From Lachnospiraceae bacterium (GTDB taxonomy: Bacteria; Bacillota; Clostridia; Lachnospirales; Lachnospiraceae): a DNA stretch of 33,553 bases. Below, one piece after another: positions 9,301 through 15,863 of the stretch. Under the pieces are notes generated by a model. That model saw only the letters and a list, made by a program, of their open reading frames with translations, did not search any database and was not told the DNA's origin. The position numbers were made by a program, and so were the translations under genes. The DNA lies in assembly GCA_017483735.1 (NCBI GenBank), contig JAFUVF010000045.1:1-33553 (forward strand). The letters run 5' to 3'. The first letter of the stretch is position 1. Each line of letters opens with the position of its first letter.

Positions 9301-11356
9301 TCCGCTTTCGACTGCAGCATCTACAACTACCTCCGCCATGCAGAGCACCTTCGAGATAAAGGAGGATGCAAGAAATTTCACATATACCGTAAACGGAAGC
9401 CAGAAAACAGTACAGCTGGATGTAGGAAGCTACACTCCGTCCAGCTTCGTCACAATGCTGAATAACAAGCTTACGGATGCAACGGCAAGTCTTACATCCT
9501 CCAACGGACTTAGATTAACCTCAAATGCAACCGGATCTTCCGCAACAATTGGAATAAGCTATGATTCGTCCTCGAGCAGTGCCATGAGGGCTATATGGGG
9601 AACCACAACAGTTACTGCGCCGGCGGTCACTGCGAGCTTTGATGATGATAACCACCTGATTCTTACGGGAGATGACGGACGTACATTCAGAATGTCATCC
9701 CAGACAAGCGGAATAGTATCTGACAACCGCACGCCTGTCACAAATACGCCTTCCACGGTATCGGGCTATTCATCCACGACACATGCGTCTTTGGACGGTG
9801 TGGATTTGAATATTTCGTCAAGTAGTCCGCTTGTCATAGATGAATGGAATAATAAGCTTTCATTCTCCTATTATACCGGAGTCAGCGGAAATACAGGTAC
9901 AAGAAGGCTTGTCGATATAAATGTGGCACAGGGGACATATACGTCCTATGAGGCGCTCCAAAACGAGCTTCAATCCAAGCTTGATTCATCAGCAGGCACA
10001 GGACAGTTGAAGACGACTGTGGATGAGCACGGAGTGAGAATTGAGGCGGTAAAGGCGGGAAGCACGGTGCGCATCGGAAATCCCAACTATACGGACAGCA
10101 ATCTGGGATATAGCGGTTTTTCTACAAAGACAAATTTTGGCAGCTTCTATGACAAGGTAATGTGTACCTTTAAGGAGGAATCCATAAACCAGACTGCCAC
10201 AAATAAAGATGGAAGCAATACTGCCGATTCGAGCTTTGGAATTCCCTATGCGGTGGGAAGAAAGAATGTGCGGACTGTTCCCGTTAATATAGTAAAGGAC
10301 GTAAACGATACACTGACATTGGATTTTGAGTATCCGACGGGAAGTGGGAGTAAGACCTCCACCTACACAATGAAGCTTTCTGAGGGCGTGTATAATGCAG
10401 ACACCTTAAAGGCTGAGATACAGAAGAAATTGAATGAGCAGCTGGTGGCTGACGGACTGCTGGCAGACACCATAGAGGTGGATGTGGGAAGGATACACAA
10501 TAATATAGCAGGCTCTAATGACGATAATGCCTTGAATTTTGTATTATCCTCGAAGGTTACTCTTCCGGGAGCGGGGAAATACGTCATAGACGGCATAGGC
10601 GGAAATGCGGCGTTCAGCGTATTCTACCAGACAGAGGGAGACCTTGTGCCCGCATATATAGCCGGAGCAAGAGACATAACACAGGGTATAACGATAAATG
10701 AGGATGAGACTCAGCTTTCATTCAAAACCGACGACAGTACCTATACCATCGAGCTGGAGCCAAAGGAATATACGGCGGATGAGCTTATCGACGAGATAAA
10801 CTCACAGCTTTCAGACCAGAGCTCTCCGGTAAAGGCGGAGATAAGCGATGCGGGGACACTGAAGCTTACCCAGAAGAAAATGGGAAACCATCCGATAACA
10901 GAGGTAAACGGCAGCGCAAGGCAGATCCTTATGTTTAACGAGGGCGGCGAGACAGGAGCTGAAAGGGAAATTCATATACAGCTAAGCAGCGATACAAATG
11001 ATTCTCTTACCATAGACAGGCCGCCTGCAAGTACGGCATTTTTGGGGATAAATACGATTACCGTTACAAGACCCAAGTATGCGATGAAGGCGTTGGAGCG
11101 TGTCAAAGATGCGCTAAAGCTGGTGGCGGATATGCGCACTACCTTCGGCGCAGAGCAGAACAGGCTTGAACACAGTATAAGCGGAAATAATAATACCTCG
11201 GAGAATACCGAGGCTGCGGATATGCGCCTTGCGGATACGGATATGGCAAAGGAGTCCGTGGCTTTGGCTACCCAGAATATTCTGATGCAGGCAACGGAGG
11301 CTATGCTTGCGCAAAATAATAATACGGCACAGTGGGTATTGCAATTACTTCAATAG
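6392..11356 (+). CDS. Giant flagellin with repeat-containing central region
   Basis: The product forms the flagellar filament. Residues 1-140 are a typical flagellin D0/D1 N-terminus (IAHNLAALNTQ, KLSSGYRINRAADDAAGLAI, then NDTYTAEDRAYMQAEFDKL), and the last 94 residues (1561-1654) are the matching C-terminus (FGAEQNRLEHS, DTDMAKESVALATQNIL, ending QWVLQLLQ). Between them lie about 1420 residues, against a few hundred or none in common flagellins. This region is Ser/Thr/Asn/Gly-rich and holds about ten diverged repeats. The ATG at 6392 follows GGAGGA at normal spacing; a frame running back to 6341 begins upstream of the predicted transcript start and adds residues unlike any flagellin. No HExxH metalloprotease motif is visible. 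FliB is encoded nearby. MurL starts 17 bp downstream. Confidence 0.95.
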   Translation: MISIAHNLAALNTQNQFKVNENKKKKSMEKLSSGYRINRAADDAAGLAISQKLRRQIRGLNQGTKNAQDGVSWVQIGDGALNEVDDMLHRMTELSVQSLNDTYTAEDRAYMQAEFDKLQSEIDHVTHSATFNEKHIFRDHETTYYQCEGNAIWENAELHSVHVPKNTLIVEYTMDEESPKKQVEIEIPEGEYTTQELADEIEDALIASGAADDGLYFELTGKGNFNMNLEGGIHIGDISGGLSYLMYDMYEGGAVGALIGTTVFPTEDSRLHITSGRNDNMTFNVEDFDGHSSTVSLTLEPGDYTRNQLIDLLNDKLSGTTIRASKHGTGIMLGSDDAIISKFKGNMFQIDGSLYTSVFYDNINYGEVSLSPGVFTGGNVLLTSNTTPPDTEHQQYDIKAGVNDSLTFKANGAENAVTISIPEGRYSNTGMVEKLNELFNSNNLDLTATTNPGVTASGRTFSGITITSKLKGAGSSVGLDSASSAYDTLFVKREYNVYANDAVLTNETTEDRTASFTGGKPFLGRSGYTYENLPLTITAGSNDKFNINVNGNAYTVQLDAGTYSNVGSIVSAIQNKLDSSATLGDYAGKLQVSSTSNGTYSGMIRIEARDGSGVSNISASAVSGNAGYKDIFTTSINVTERVVSGESYTTEKTFPNPTSISPGENTITVTSTDGRVSYDITLPTGDGITHDQIRDAVNASTDVSQEFDNRFTGGGTYSGNNNTVTSSGRPNGNTTVTPASYSSTGTTTGAAEGFVGDNVNTPAKVTVALKASFTPGDGTDGVGITLNGVTKNFTFDHITYTPATFAAALQSKIDEAYGTNYGGATVTASGNDIVITSRLNLPGGGEGYGSETNISLGNSTSSLLTELNTARTNAYVNTSRALNSSITITSGVNDTFNYTYNGAQKSVTLNAGTYDRQSFAQMLDTKLEGTGVSASVSGTALKLQTDNAGSQYSINYSSSNGGNSAEALFGPLSTAASTTTSAMQSTFEIKEDARNFTYTVNGSQKTVQLDVGSYTPSSFVTMLNNKLTDATASLTSSNGLRLTSNATGSSATIGISYDSSSSSAMRAIWGTTTVTAPAVTASFDDDNHLILTGDDGRTFRMSSQTSGIVSDNRTPVTNTPSTVSGYSSTTHASLDGVDLNISSSSPLVIDEWNNKLSFSYYTGVSGNTGTRRLVDINVAQGTYTSYEALQNELQSKLDSSAGTGQLKTTVDEHGVRIEAVKAGSTVRIGNPNYTDSNLGYSGFSTKTNFGSFYDKVMCTFKEESINQTATNKDGSNTADSSFGIPYAVGRKNVRTVPVNIVKDVNDTLTLDFEYPTGSGSKTSTYTMKLSEGVYNADTLKAEIQKKLNEQLVADGLLADTIEVDVGRIHNNIAGSNDDNALNFVLSSKVTLPGAGKYVIDGIGGNAAFSVFYQTEGDLVPAYIAGARDITQGITINEDETQLSFKTDDSTYTIELEPKEYTADELIDEINSQLSDQSSPVKAEISDAGTLKLTQKKMGNHPITEVNGSARQILMFNEGGETGAEREIHIQLSSDTNDSLTIDRPPASTAFLGINTITVTRPKYAMKALERVKDALKLVADMRTTFGAEQNRLEHSISGNNNTSENTEAADMRLADTDMAKESVALATQNILMQATEAMLAQNNNTAQWVLQLLQ
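6890..11050 (+). repeat. Diverged tandem repeat units inside the flagellin
   Basis: About ten units of 75-150 residues share one core: ND or NN, a short beta segment ending in NG or similar, then V-x-L/I, a G-x-Y or E-x-Y turn and a helix ending in L-x-x-K-L. Clear unit starts are at 7223 (residue 278), 7598 (403), 8015 (542), 9068 (893), 9848 (1153) and 10304 (1305). More diverged ones lie near 6890, 8700, 9370 and 10700. The core resembles the flagellin hook IN motif. DNA identity between units is low, so the duplications are old. Confidence 0.75.
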
Positions 11357-11367
11357 TCGGATAAAAT
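11339..11367 (+). promoter_or_regulatory. Candidate promoter for murL inside the flagellin 3' end
   Basis: TTGCAA at 11339-11344 (4 of 6), 17 bp spacer, TAAAAT at 11362-11367 (5 of 6). The -35 is in the last flagellin codons. Transcription would begin close to the murL ATG at 11374, making a leaderless or nearly leaderless message. The match may be chance in AT-rich DNA. Confidence 0.35.
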
Positions 11368-11373
11368 AGTGCT

Positions 11374-12744
11374 ATGCACAATTTTGACGAATTAAGAAAA
11401 GAATATCCAACCTTCGAATATCTGGGGTATGACATAAAGAATGAGAACGGAGTAATTGCCGTTAGATACCATATGGAGATTCCGGGACTTTCTGAGTTTG
11501 AGCCCACATGGGAATTTCCATGCAGAGGGGACGGCTATGCGGATGTATCAACCTCTGACCCCGTGCTCAACAGACTGATATTCAGCCTCGGAATGGTGGA
11601 GTGCATCAGCTATTACAAGCTTGCATGCCCGAAGGTTCTTAATGTTCATCATGAGAGCCTTTCCATAGAGCAGCTCAAATGGTGGCGGAAGCTTTTCTAT
11701 AACGGTCTGGGAGAGTTCAGATACAAGAACGGCATAAAGACAACAAAAAGAGATTTTCTTGATATCAGATGTATCGACAATGATGGCACGAAGGGCTTTG
11801 GGATTCTTCACGATTCAAAGTATTATTCGGGGTGTTTGGTGCCGGTCGGGGGAGGCAAGGATTCCGTAGTATCCCTTGAGCTTTTGAAGGGTATGGGCAT
11901 CACTACCTTTACGATAAACGGAAACCAAACCACAAGGAATGTCATAGATACCTGCTACGAAAAGCTGTCTGATTATGTATGCAGGCGGACTCTTGATAAG
12001 CGTATGCTTGATCTGAATGCGGAAGGGTATCTTAACGGGCACACTCCATTTTCTGCGATAGTTGCGTTTGCAACGGTTATATCCGCATATTTGAGCGGAA
12101 GAAAATATATCGCATTGTCCAATGAAAACAGCGCAAACGAAAGCACTGTGAAGGATTCAAACATAAATCATCAATACTCAAAGAGCTTCGAGTTCGAAGA
12201 GGATTTCAGATGGTATATAAGGAATATGACGGATTCCGAAATAGAATATTTCAGCTTCTTACGTCCTCTTACCGAGCTTCAGATTGCATATATTTTTTCG
12301 GGCTGCAAAAAGTATCATCCGGTATTCAGAAGCTGCAATGCAGGCTCAAAGGAGGGAATATGGTGCTGTAACTGCCCGAAGTGTCTCTTTGTATATACGG
12401 CGCTCAGTCCATTTATCCCAGAGGATGAGCTTATCAGGATTTTCGGGGAGAAGCTCCTAGACAAGGATTCTCTTGATGAAAATTTCAGGGAGCTTTCAGG
12501 AATAGAGGAGAACAAGCCCTTTGAATGTGTCGGTACAAGGCGTGAGGTTCAGATATGCGCAAAGACATATATCCAGAGGGGCGCAAGGAGCCTTCTGACC
12601 GACAGATACAAGGACATACTTATGAAATCCCCCCTGGGCGAGAAGGAGATGAAGAGGGTACTGTCCGAATGGAACAGCGAACACAATCTTCCGGAGGAAT
12701 TCGAGAAATTATTAAGGGCAAAGCTGGATGAATATAGCAGATAA
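11374..12744 (+). CDS. murL: Probable UDP-MurNAc-L-Ala-L-Glu epimerase (MurL)
   Basis: MurL, known from Xanthomonas oryzae, uses ATP to convert the terminal L-Glu of UDP-MurNAc-L-Ala-L-Glu to D-Glu. The 456-residue product has a PP-loop-like nucleotide motif, LVPVGGGKDSVVSLELL (GGGKDS at 159-164). Other visible features are SNENSANES (about 249), a cysteine group CCNCPKC (331-337), and an N-terminal YPTFEYLGYDI segment. It overlaps by 17 bp a MurD-like ligase with altered glutamate-site residues, matching the murD2-murL partnership, and this context is the main support. No real SD precedes the ATG. The gene begins 17 bp after the flagellin stop with no terminator between. Alternative: another PP-loop ATPase of unknown substrate. 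Family assigned from memory of the sequence type, not a search. Confidence 0.75.
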   Translation: MHNFDELRKEYPTFEYLGYDIKNENGVIAVRYHMEIPGLSEFEPTWEFPCRGDGYADVSTSDPVLNRLIFSLGMVECISYYKLACPKVLNVHHESLSIEQLKWWRKLFYNGLGEFRYKNGIKTTKRDFLDIRCIDNDGTKGFGILHDSKYYSGCLVPVGGGKDSVVSLELLKGMGITTFTINGNQTTRNVIDTCYEKLSDYVCRRTLDKRMLDLNAEGYLNGHTPFSAIVAFATVISAYLSGRKYIALSNENSANESTVKDSNINHQYSKSFEFEEDFRWYIRNMTDSEIEYFSFLRPLTELQIAYIFSGCKKYHPVFRSCNAGSKEGIWCCNCPKCLFVYTALSPFIPEDELIRIFGEKLLDKDSLDENFRELSGIEENKPFECVGTRREVQICAKTYIQRGARSLLTDRYKDILMKSPLGEKEMKRVLSEWNSEHNLPEEFEKLLRAKLDEYSR

Positions 12745-13942
12745 ATTTAACGGAAAAAAAATTCTTGTCTGGGGCTATGGAAGAGAGGGAAAGAGCACGG
12801 TTGCATTCCTCAAAAAAAACTGTATCCCGGAAAGTATTGATATATTTGAGGGACTGCCCTATGAGCTGGATGAGAGACCATATGATATTGTCATAAAGAG
12901 CCCCGGCATATATGTGGAAAAGGTAAACCGCAAATTTACCTCCCAGACAGAGATTTTTCTTGAAGCCTACAGGGAGCAGGTAATAGGTGTCACGGGGACG
13001 AAGGGGAAGAGCACGACCTCCTCGATGCTGTATAAGGTGCTTAAGGACTGTACCGATCGCCCTGTAATATTGGTGGGGAATATCGGACTTCCATGTCTTG
13101 ATTATTTTGATGAGGTAACCGGGGATACCATCATTGTGTATGAGATGAGCTGCCATCAGCTTATGCATGCGCATATATCGCCACATATTGCGGTATTCCT
13201 GAATTTCTATGAGGAGCACCTTGATTATTACAAATCCCTTCGGGCGTATTTTAAGGCAAAGAGCCATATCGTATATTATCAAAACAGAGGCGATTTTGCC
13301 TATGTGGGAGACAATGTTCCGGAGCTTTCAACAAAGGCCCGGATGTCCATAATCTCTCCAGAGGATGTGAGACATGCGGATTATTCGTTAAAGATACTTG
13401 GGGAGCACAATCTCTACAATGCAGAATTTGTAAGGCGCATTGCGGAGGCGCAGTTTGGATGTGATGATGAAGCGGTGTTAAAGAGCCTTTCGGAGTTTGA
13501 GGGGCTTCCCCACAGGCTCCAGTATGTGAAGGAGAAGGACGGCGTTAAGTATTATGACGATTCCATATCCACCATACCGGAGGCAGCCATTTCCGCAGCG
13601 GAGAGTATCCCCGATGCACAGACCTTTTTGATTGGAGGAATGGACAGGGGAGTGGATTACAGGGCTTTAGTGAATTTCATATATATGCACAGGGAATTTG
13701 ATTTTGTATGTATGTATGATTCCGGTGCGAGGATATATGATGAATTGATCAAGCATTTCGGGGGAAAGGAAAAGAGACCTCCGGCGAACGTATATCTTGT
13801 GAAGGAGCTCAAAGAGGCTGTCGAAAAGGCAAAGGAGATAACGAAAAAGGGAAGGGCGATAGTGCTCTCCCCTGCAGCGGCTTCCTACGGACATTTCAAA
13901 AATTTTGAGGAGCGGGGAGATGTATTCATAAGTCTGATTTAA
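12728..13942 (+). CDS. murD2: MurD-type ligase, probably MurD2 (L-glutamate adding)
   Basis: This Mur ligase of 404 residues would join glutamate to UDP-MurNAc-L-Ala in the cytoplasm. Visible motifs are the N-terminal VWGYGREGKST, the ATP loop GTKGKST (90-96), EMSCHQL (139-145), NFYEEHLDYY, the HN pair (227-228), LPHR (260-263) and SPAAASYGHFKNFEERG (381-397). Canonical MurD has DSKATN and GGxxKG at its D-Glu site. Here these read DDSISTIPEA (277-286) and GGMDRG (303-308), so the two lysines are Ile and Arg. This fits the MurD2 form that accepts L-Glu, with MurL then epimerising it. The start codon lies inside murL (17-bp overlap), so the two are translationally coupled. It is shorter than usual MurD (about 450). 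A canonical murD may exist elsewhere. Confidence 0.78.
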   Translation: MNIADKFNGKKILVWGYGREGKSTVAFLKKNCIPESIDIFEGLPYELDERPYDIVIKSPGIYVEKVNRKFTSQTEIFLEAYREQVIGVTGTKGKSTTSSMLYKVLKDCTDRPVILVGNIGLPCLDYFDEVTGDTIIVYEMSCHQLMHAHISPHIAVFLNFYEEHLDYYKSLRAYFKAKSHIVYYQNRGDFAYVGDNVPELSTKARMSIISPEDVRHADYSLKILGEHNLYNAEFVRRIAEAQFGCDDEAVLKSLSEFEGLPHRLQYVKEKDGVKYYDDSISTIPEAAISAAESIPDAQTFLIGGMDRGVDYRALVNFIYMHREFDFVCMYDSGARIYDELIKHFGGKEKRPPANVYLVKELKEAVEKAKEITKKGRAIVLSPAAASYGHFKNFEERGDVFISLI

Positions 13943-13954
13943 GGTTTACATAAT

Positions 13955-15283
13955 ATGGATTTATTTGATTACATGCGTGAAAGCAATAAGGAAAAGGATG
14001 CACCGCTGGCAGCGAGAATGCGTCCACGCACCATAGATGAGGTGGTGGGGCAGGAGCATATTCTGGGAAAGGATAAGCTCCTTTATCGTGCAATAAAAGC
14101 GGATAAGCTATCCTCGGTAATATTTTACGGGCCTCCCGGCACCGGAAAGACCACGCTCGCAAAGGTTATTGCCAATACCACATCCGCAGAATTCACACAG
14201 CTGAACGCCACCACCTCCGGGAAGAAGGATATGGAGGATGTGGTAAATAAGGCGAAGGATATGCAGGGGATGTATGGGAAGCGGACTATACTTTTTATAG
14301 ATGAGATACACCGCTTCAACAAGGGGCAGCAGGATTATCTTTTGCCCTTTGTGGAGGACGGCACGGTAACGCTTATAGGAGCCACCACAGAGAATCCTTA
14401 TTTTGAAGTAAATTCCGCCCTTATTTCCAGATCCATAATATTTGAGCTTAAGCCCATCCCGAAGGAGGGTATCGCAGAGCTAATCCGCATCGCCGTGACG
14501 GACAAGGACAGGGGAATGGGAAGCTTTGATGCGGTCATAGATGAGGATGCGGTGGACTTTCTCTCGGACATATCGGGAGGAGATGCACGACATGCCTTAA
14601 ATGCGGTAGAGCTGGGCATAATGACCACTGACAGGGATGAGGACGGGAAGATTCATATTACCCTTAATGTGGCGCAGGAGTGCATACAGAAGCGTGCCGT
14701 CAGATATGATAAGACAGGGGACAATCATTACGATACGATATCGGCTTTCATAAAGAGCATGAGAGGCTCCGACCCGGATGCGGCGACATATTATCTTGCA
14801 CGTATGCTTTATGCCGGAGAGGATATTAAATTCATAGCAAGAAGGATAATGATATGCGCTGCGGAGGATGTGGGACTGGCAGACCCGCAGGCGCTGGTTG
14901 TGGCAACGAATGCGTCCCTTGCAGTGGAGAGGATAGGTATGCCGGAGGCGCAGATAATACTTGCGGAGGCGGCAAACTATGTGGCTACAGCCCCTAAGTC
15001 AAATGCATCATATATGGCTATAGCAGGGGCGATGGCGGAGGTGGAAAGCAGCGGAAATCTGCCGATTCCTTCGCATTTGCAGGATGCGCATTACAAGGGG
15101 GCGGCGAAATTGGGACACGGCACAGGCTACAAATATGCCCACGATTATCAGAATCATTATGTCAGGCAGCAGTATCTGCCCTATGAATTGAATGGAAAAG
15201 AATTCTATTCGCCAACCGGAAACGGTTATGAGGTTAAGATAAAGGAGCATTTCAAGAGGATAAAAAGTGAACCGGAGGATTGA
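13955..15283 (+). CDS. rarA: Replication-associated recombination protein A (RarA/MgsA), AAA+ ATPase
   Basis: RarA is a clamp-loader-like AAA+ ATPase that acts at stalled replication forks. The 442-residue protein begins with the typical DLFDYM...PLAARMRPRTIDEVVGQEHILG. It has Walker A GPPGTGKT (59-66), Walker B ILFIDEIHRF (D116, E117), sensor 1 IGATTENP, and the C-terminal tetramerisation part (DAATYYLARML, RRIMICAAEDVGLADP, VYMAIAGA-like SYMAIAGAMAEV). Length is normal. It follows murD2 by 12 bp and may share its transcript. It meets the minus-strand DUF4364 gene with no base between the two stop codons. Confidence 0.95.
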   Translation: MDLFDYMRESNKEKDAPLAARMRPRTIDEVVGQEHILGKDKLLYRAIKADKLSSVIFYGPPGTGKTTLAKVIANTTSAEFTQLNATTSGKKDMEDVVNKAKDMQGMYGKRTILFIDEIHRFNKGQQDYLLPFVEDGTVTLIGATTENPYFEVNSALISRSIIFELKPIPKEGIAELIRIAVTDKDRGMGSFDAVIDEDAVDFLSDISGGDARHALNAVELGIMTTDRDEDGKIHITLNVAQECIQKRAVRYDKTGDNHYDTISAFIKSMRGSDPDAATYYLARMLYAGEDIKFIARRIMICAAEDVGLADPQALVVATNASLAVERIGMPEAQIILAEAANYVATAPKSNASYMAIAGAMAEVESSGNLPIPSHLQDAHYKGAAKLGHGTGYKYAHDYQNHYVRQQYLPYELNGKEFYSPTGNGYEVKIKEHFKRIKSEPED

Positions 15284-15862
15284 TTAAAAGAGCTTTGATG
15301 TGAGATAGCCGTAGATTTCTTCATTTTTTTCCTTCCAGTTTCTGCAGATGGAATCCGCAGTTTCCATATCGGGCACCGAAAGAGTTAGGTCAACCAATTT
15401 TACATTTTTTTCCATCGCACAAAGATGAGCCTCGTACTCGCCGGAGGTTGATCTATATACTTCGGTCTTTATTGAGAGCTCGTTTCGTATTGAGAGCTCG
15501 TTTTTTTTCAGATAATCCTTTATGTCTTCACGTATGGCTTTGTCCATACGCTCATAGAAGAGGTCAAGGGTATGCTTTCCATCCACGGTAAGAGAAAATT
15601 CAGTGCGGTTTCTGAATCTGCTTGCCGTGATAAAGCCGGTGTCGGCTAACTCTGAAAGCGCCTGCTGAAGTGAGAGATAATCAGTATACTCCCTCTCAAC
15701 TATAAAGTCCGCAAGCACGTTTCCCGTGAGGTGGAAATCGACGAGGGAGAGCATATACAATATAATCAGCTTGTTCAAAGTCATAAAATCCTGGGACTGC
15801 CCGGAGGACAGCCCCATTGACATATCATAGCTTTCAGGTATTTGTTCGGATACTTCACTCAT
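15284..15862 (-). CDS. DUF4364 family winged-helix protein
   Basis: This is a 192-residue protein of the DUF4364 family found in clostridia. The region around residues 27-90 (LNKLIILYMLSL, LQQALSELADTGFI, RTEFSLTVDGKHTLDLF) predicts a winged helix, as in a PadR-like or MarR-like regulator. The C-terminal half is a small alpha/beta part. No ligand site is recognisable. It starts 1 bp after the malic enzyme stop, so the two share a transcript, and its stop abuts the rarA stop. A tandem 18-bp duplication (15471-15506) gives the peptide NELSIRNELSIK. Function is unknown; DNA binding is an inference. Confidence 0.82.
   Translation of the reverse strand: MSEVSEQIPESYDMSMGLSSGQSQDFMTLNKLIILYMLSLVDFHLTGNVLADFIVEREYTDYLSLQQALSELADTGFITASRFRNRTEFSLTVDGKHTLDLFYERMDKAIREDIKDYLKKNELSIRNELSIKTEVYRSTSGEYEAHLCAMEKNVKLVDLTLSVPDMETADSICRNWKEKNEEIYGYLTSKLF
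15471..15506 (-). repeat. 18-bp tandem duplication within the DUF4364 gene
   Basis: Two adjacent 18-bp units (15471-15488 and 15489-15506) share their first 15 bases and keep the frame, duplicating NELSI in the protein. It looks like a recent slippage event. Confidence 0.85.
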
Positions 15863-15863
15863 A

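Noticed and set aside
6392..11356. Enzymatic (metalloprotease) domain in the giant flagellin
   Set aside because: No HExxH or other recognisable catalytic motif is visible; the central region is explained by repeats.
12620..13282. 220-codon minus-strand open frame
   Set aside because: Antisense to murL and murD2, both with strong motifs.
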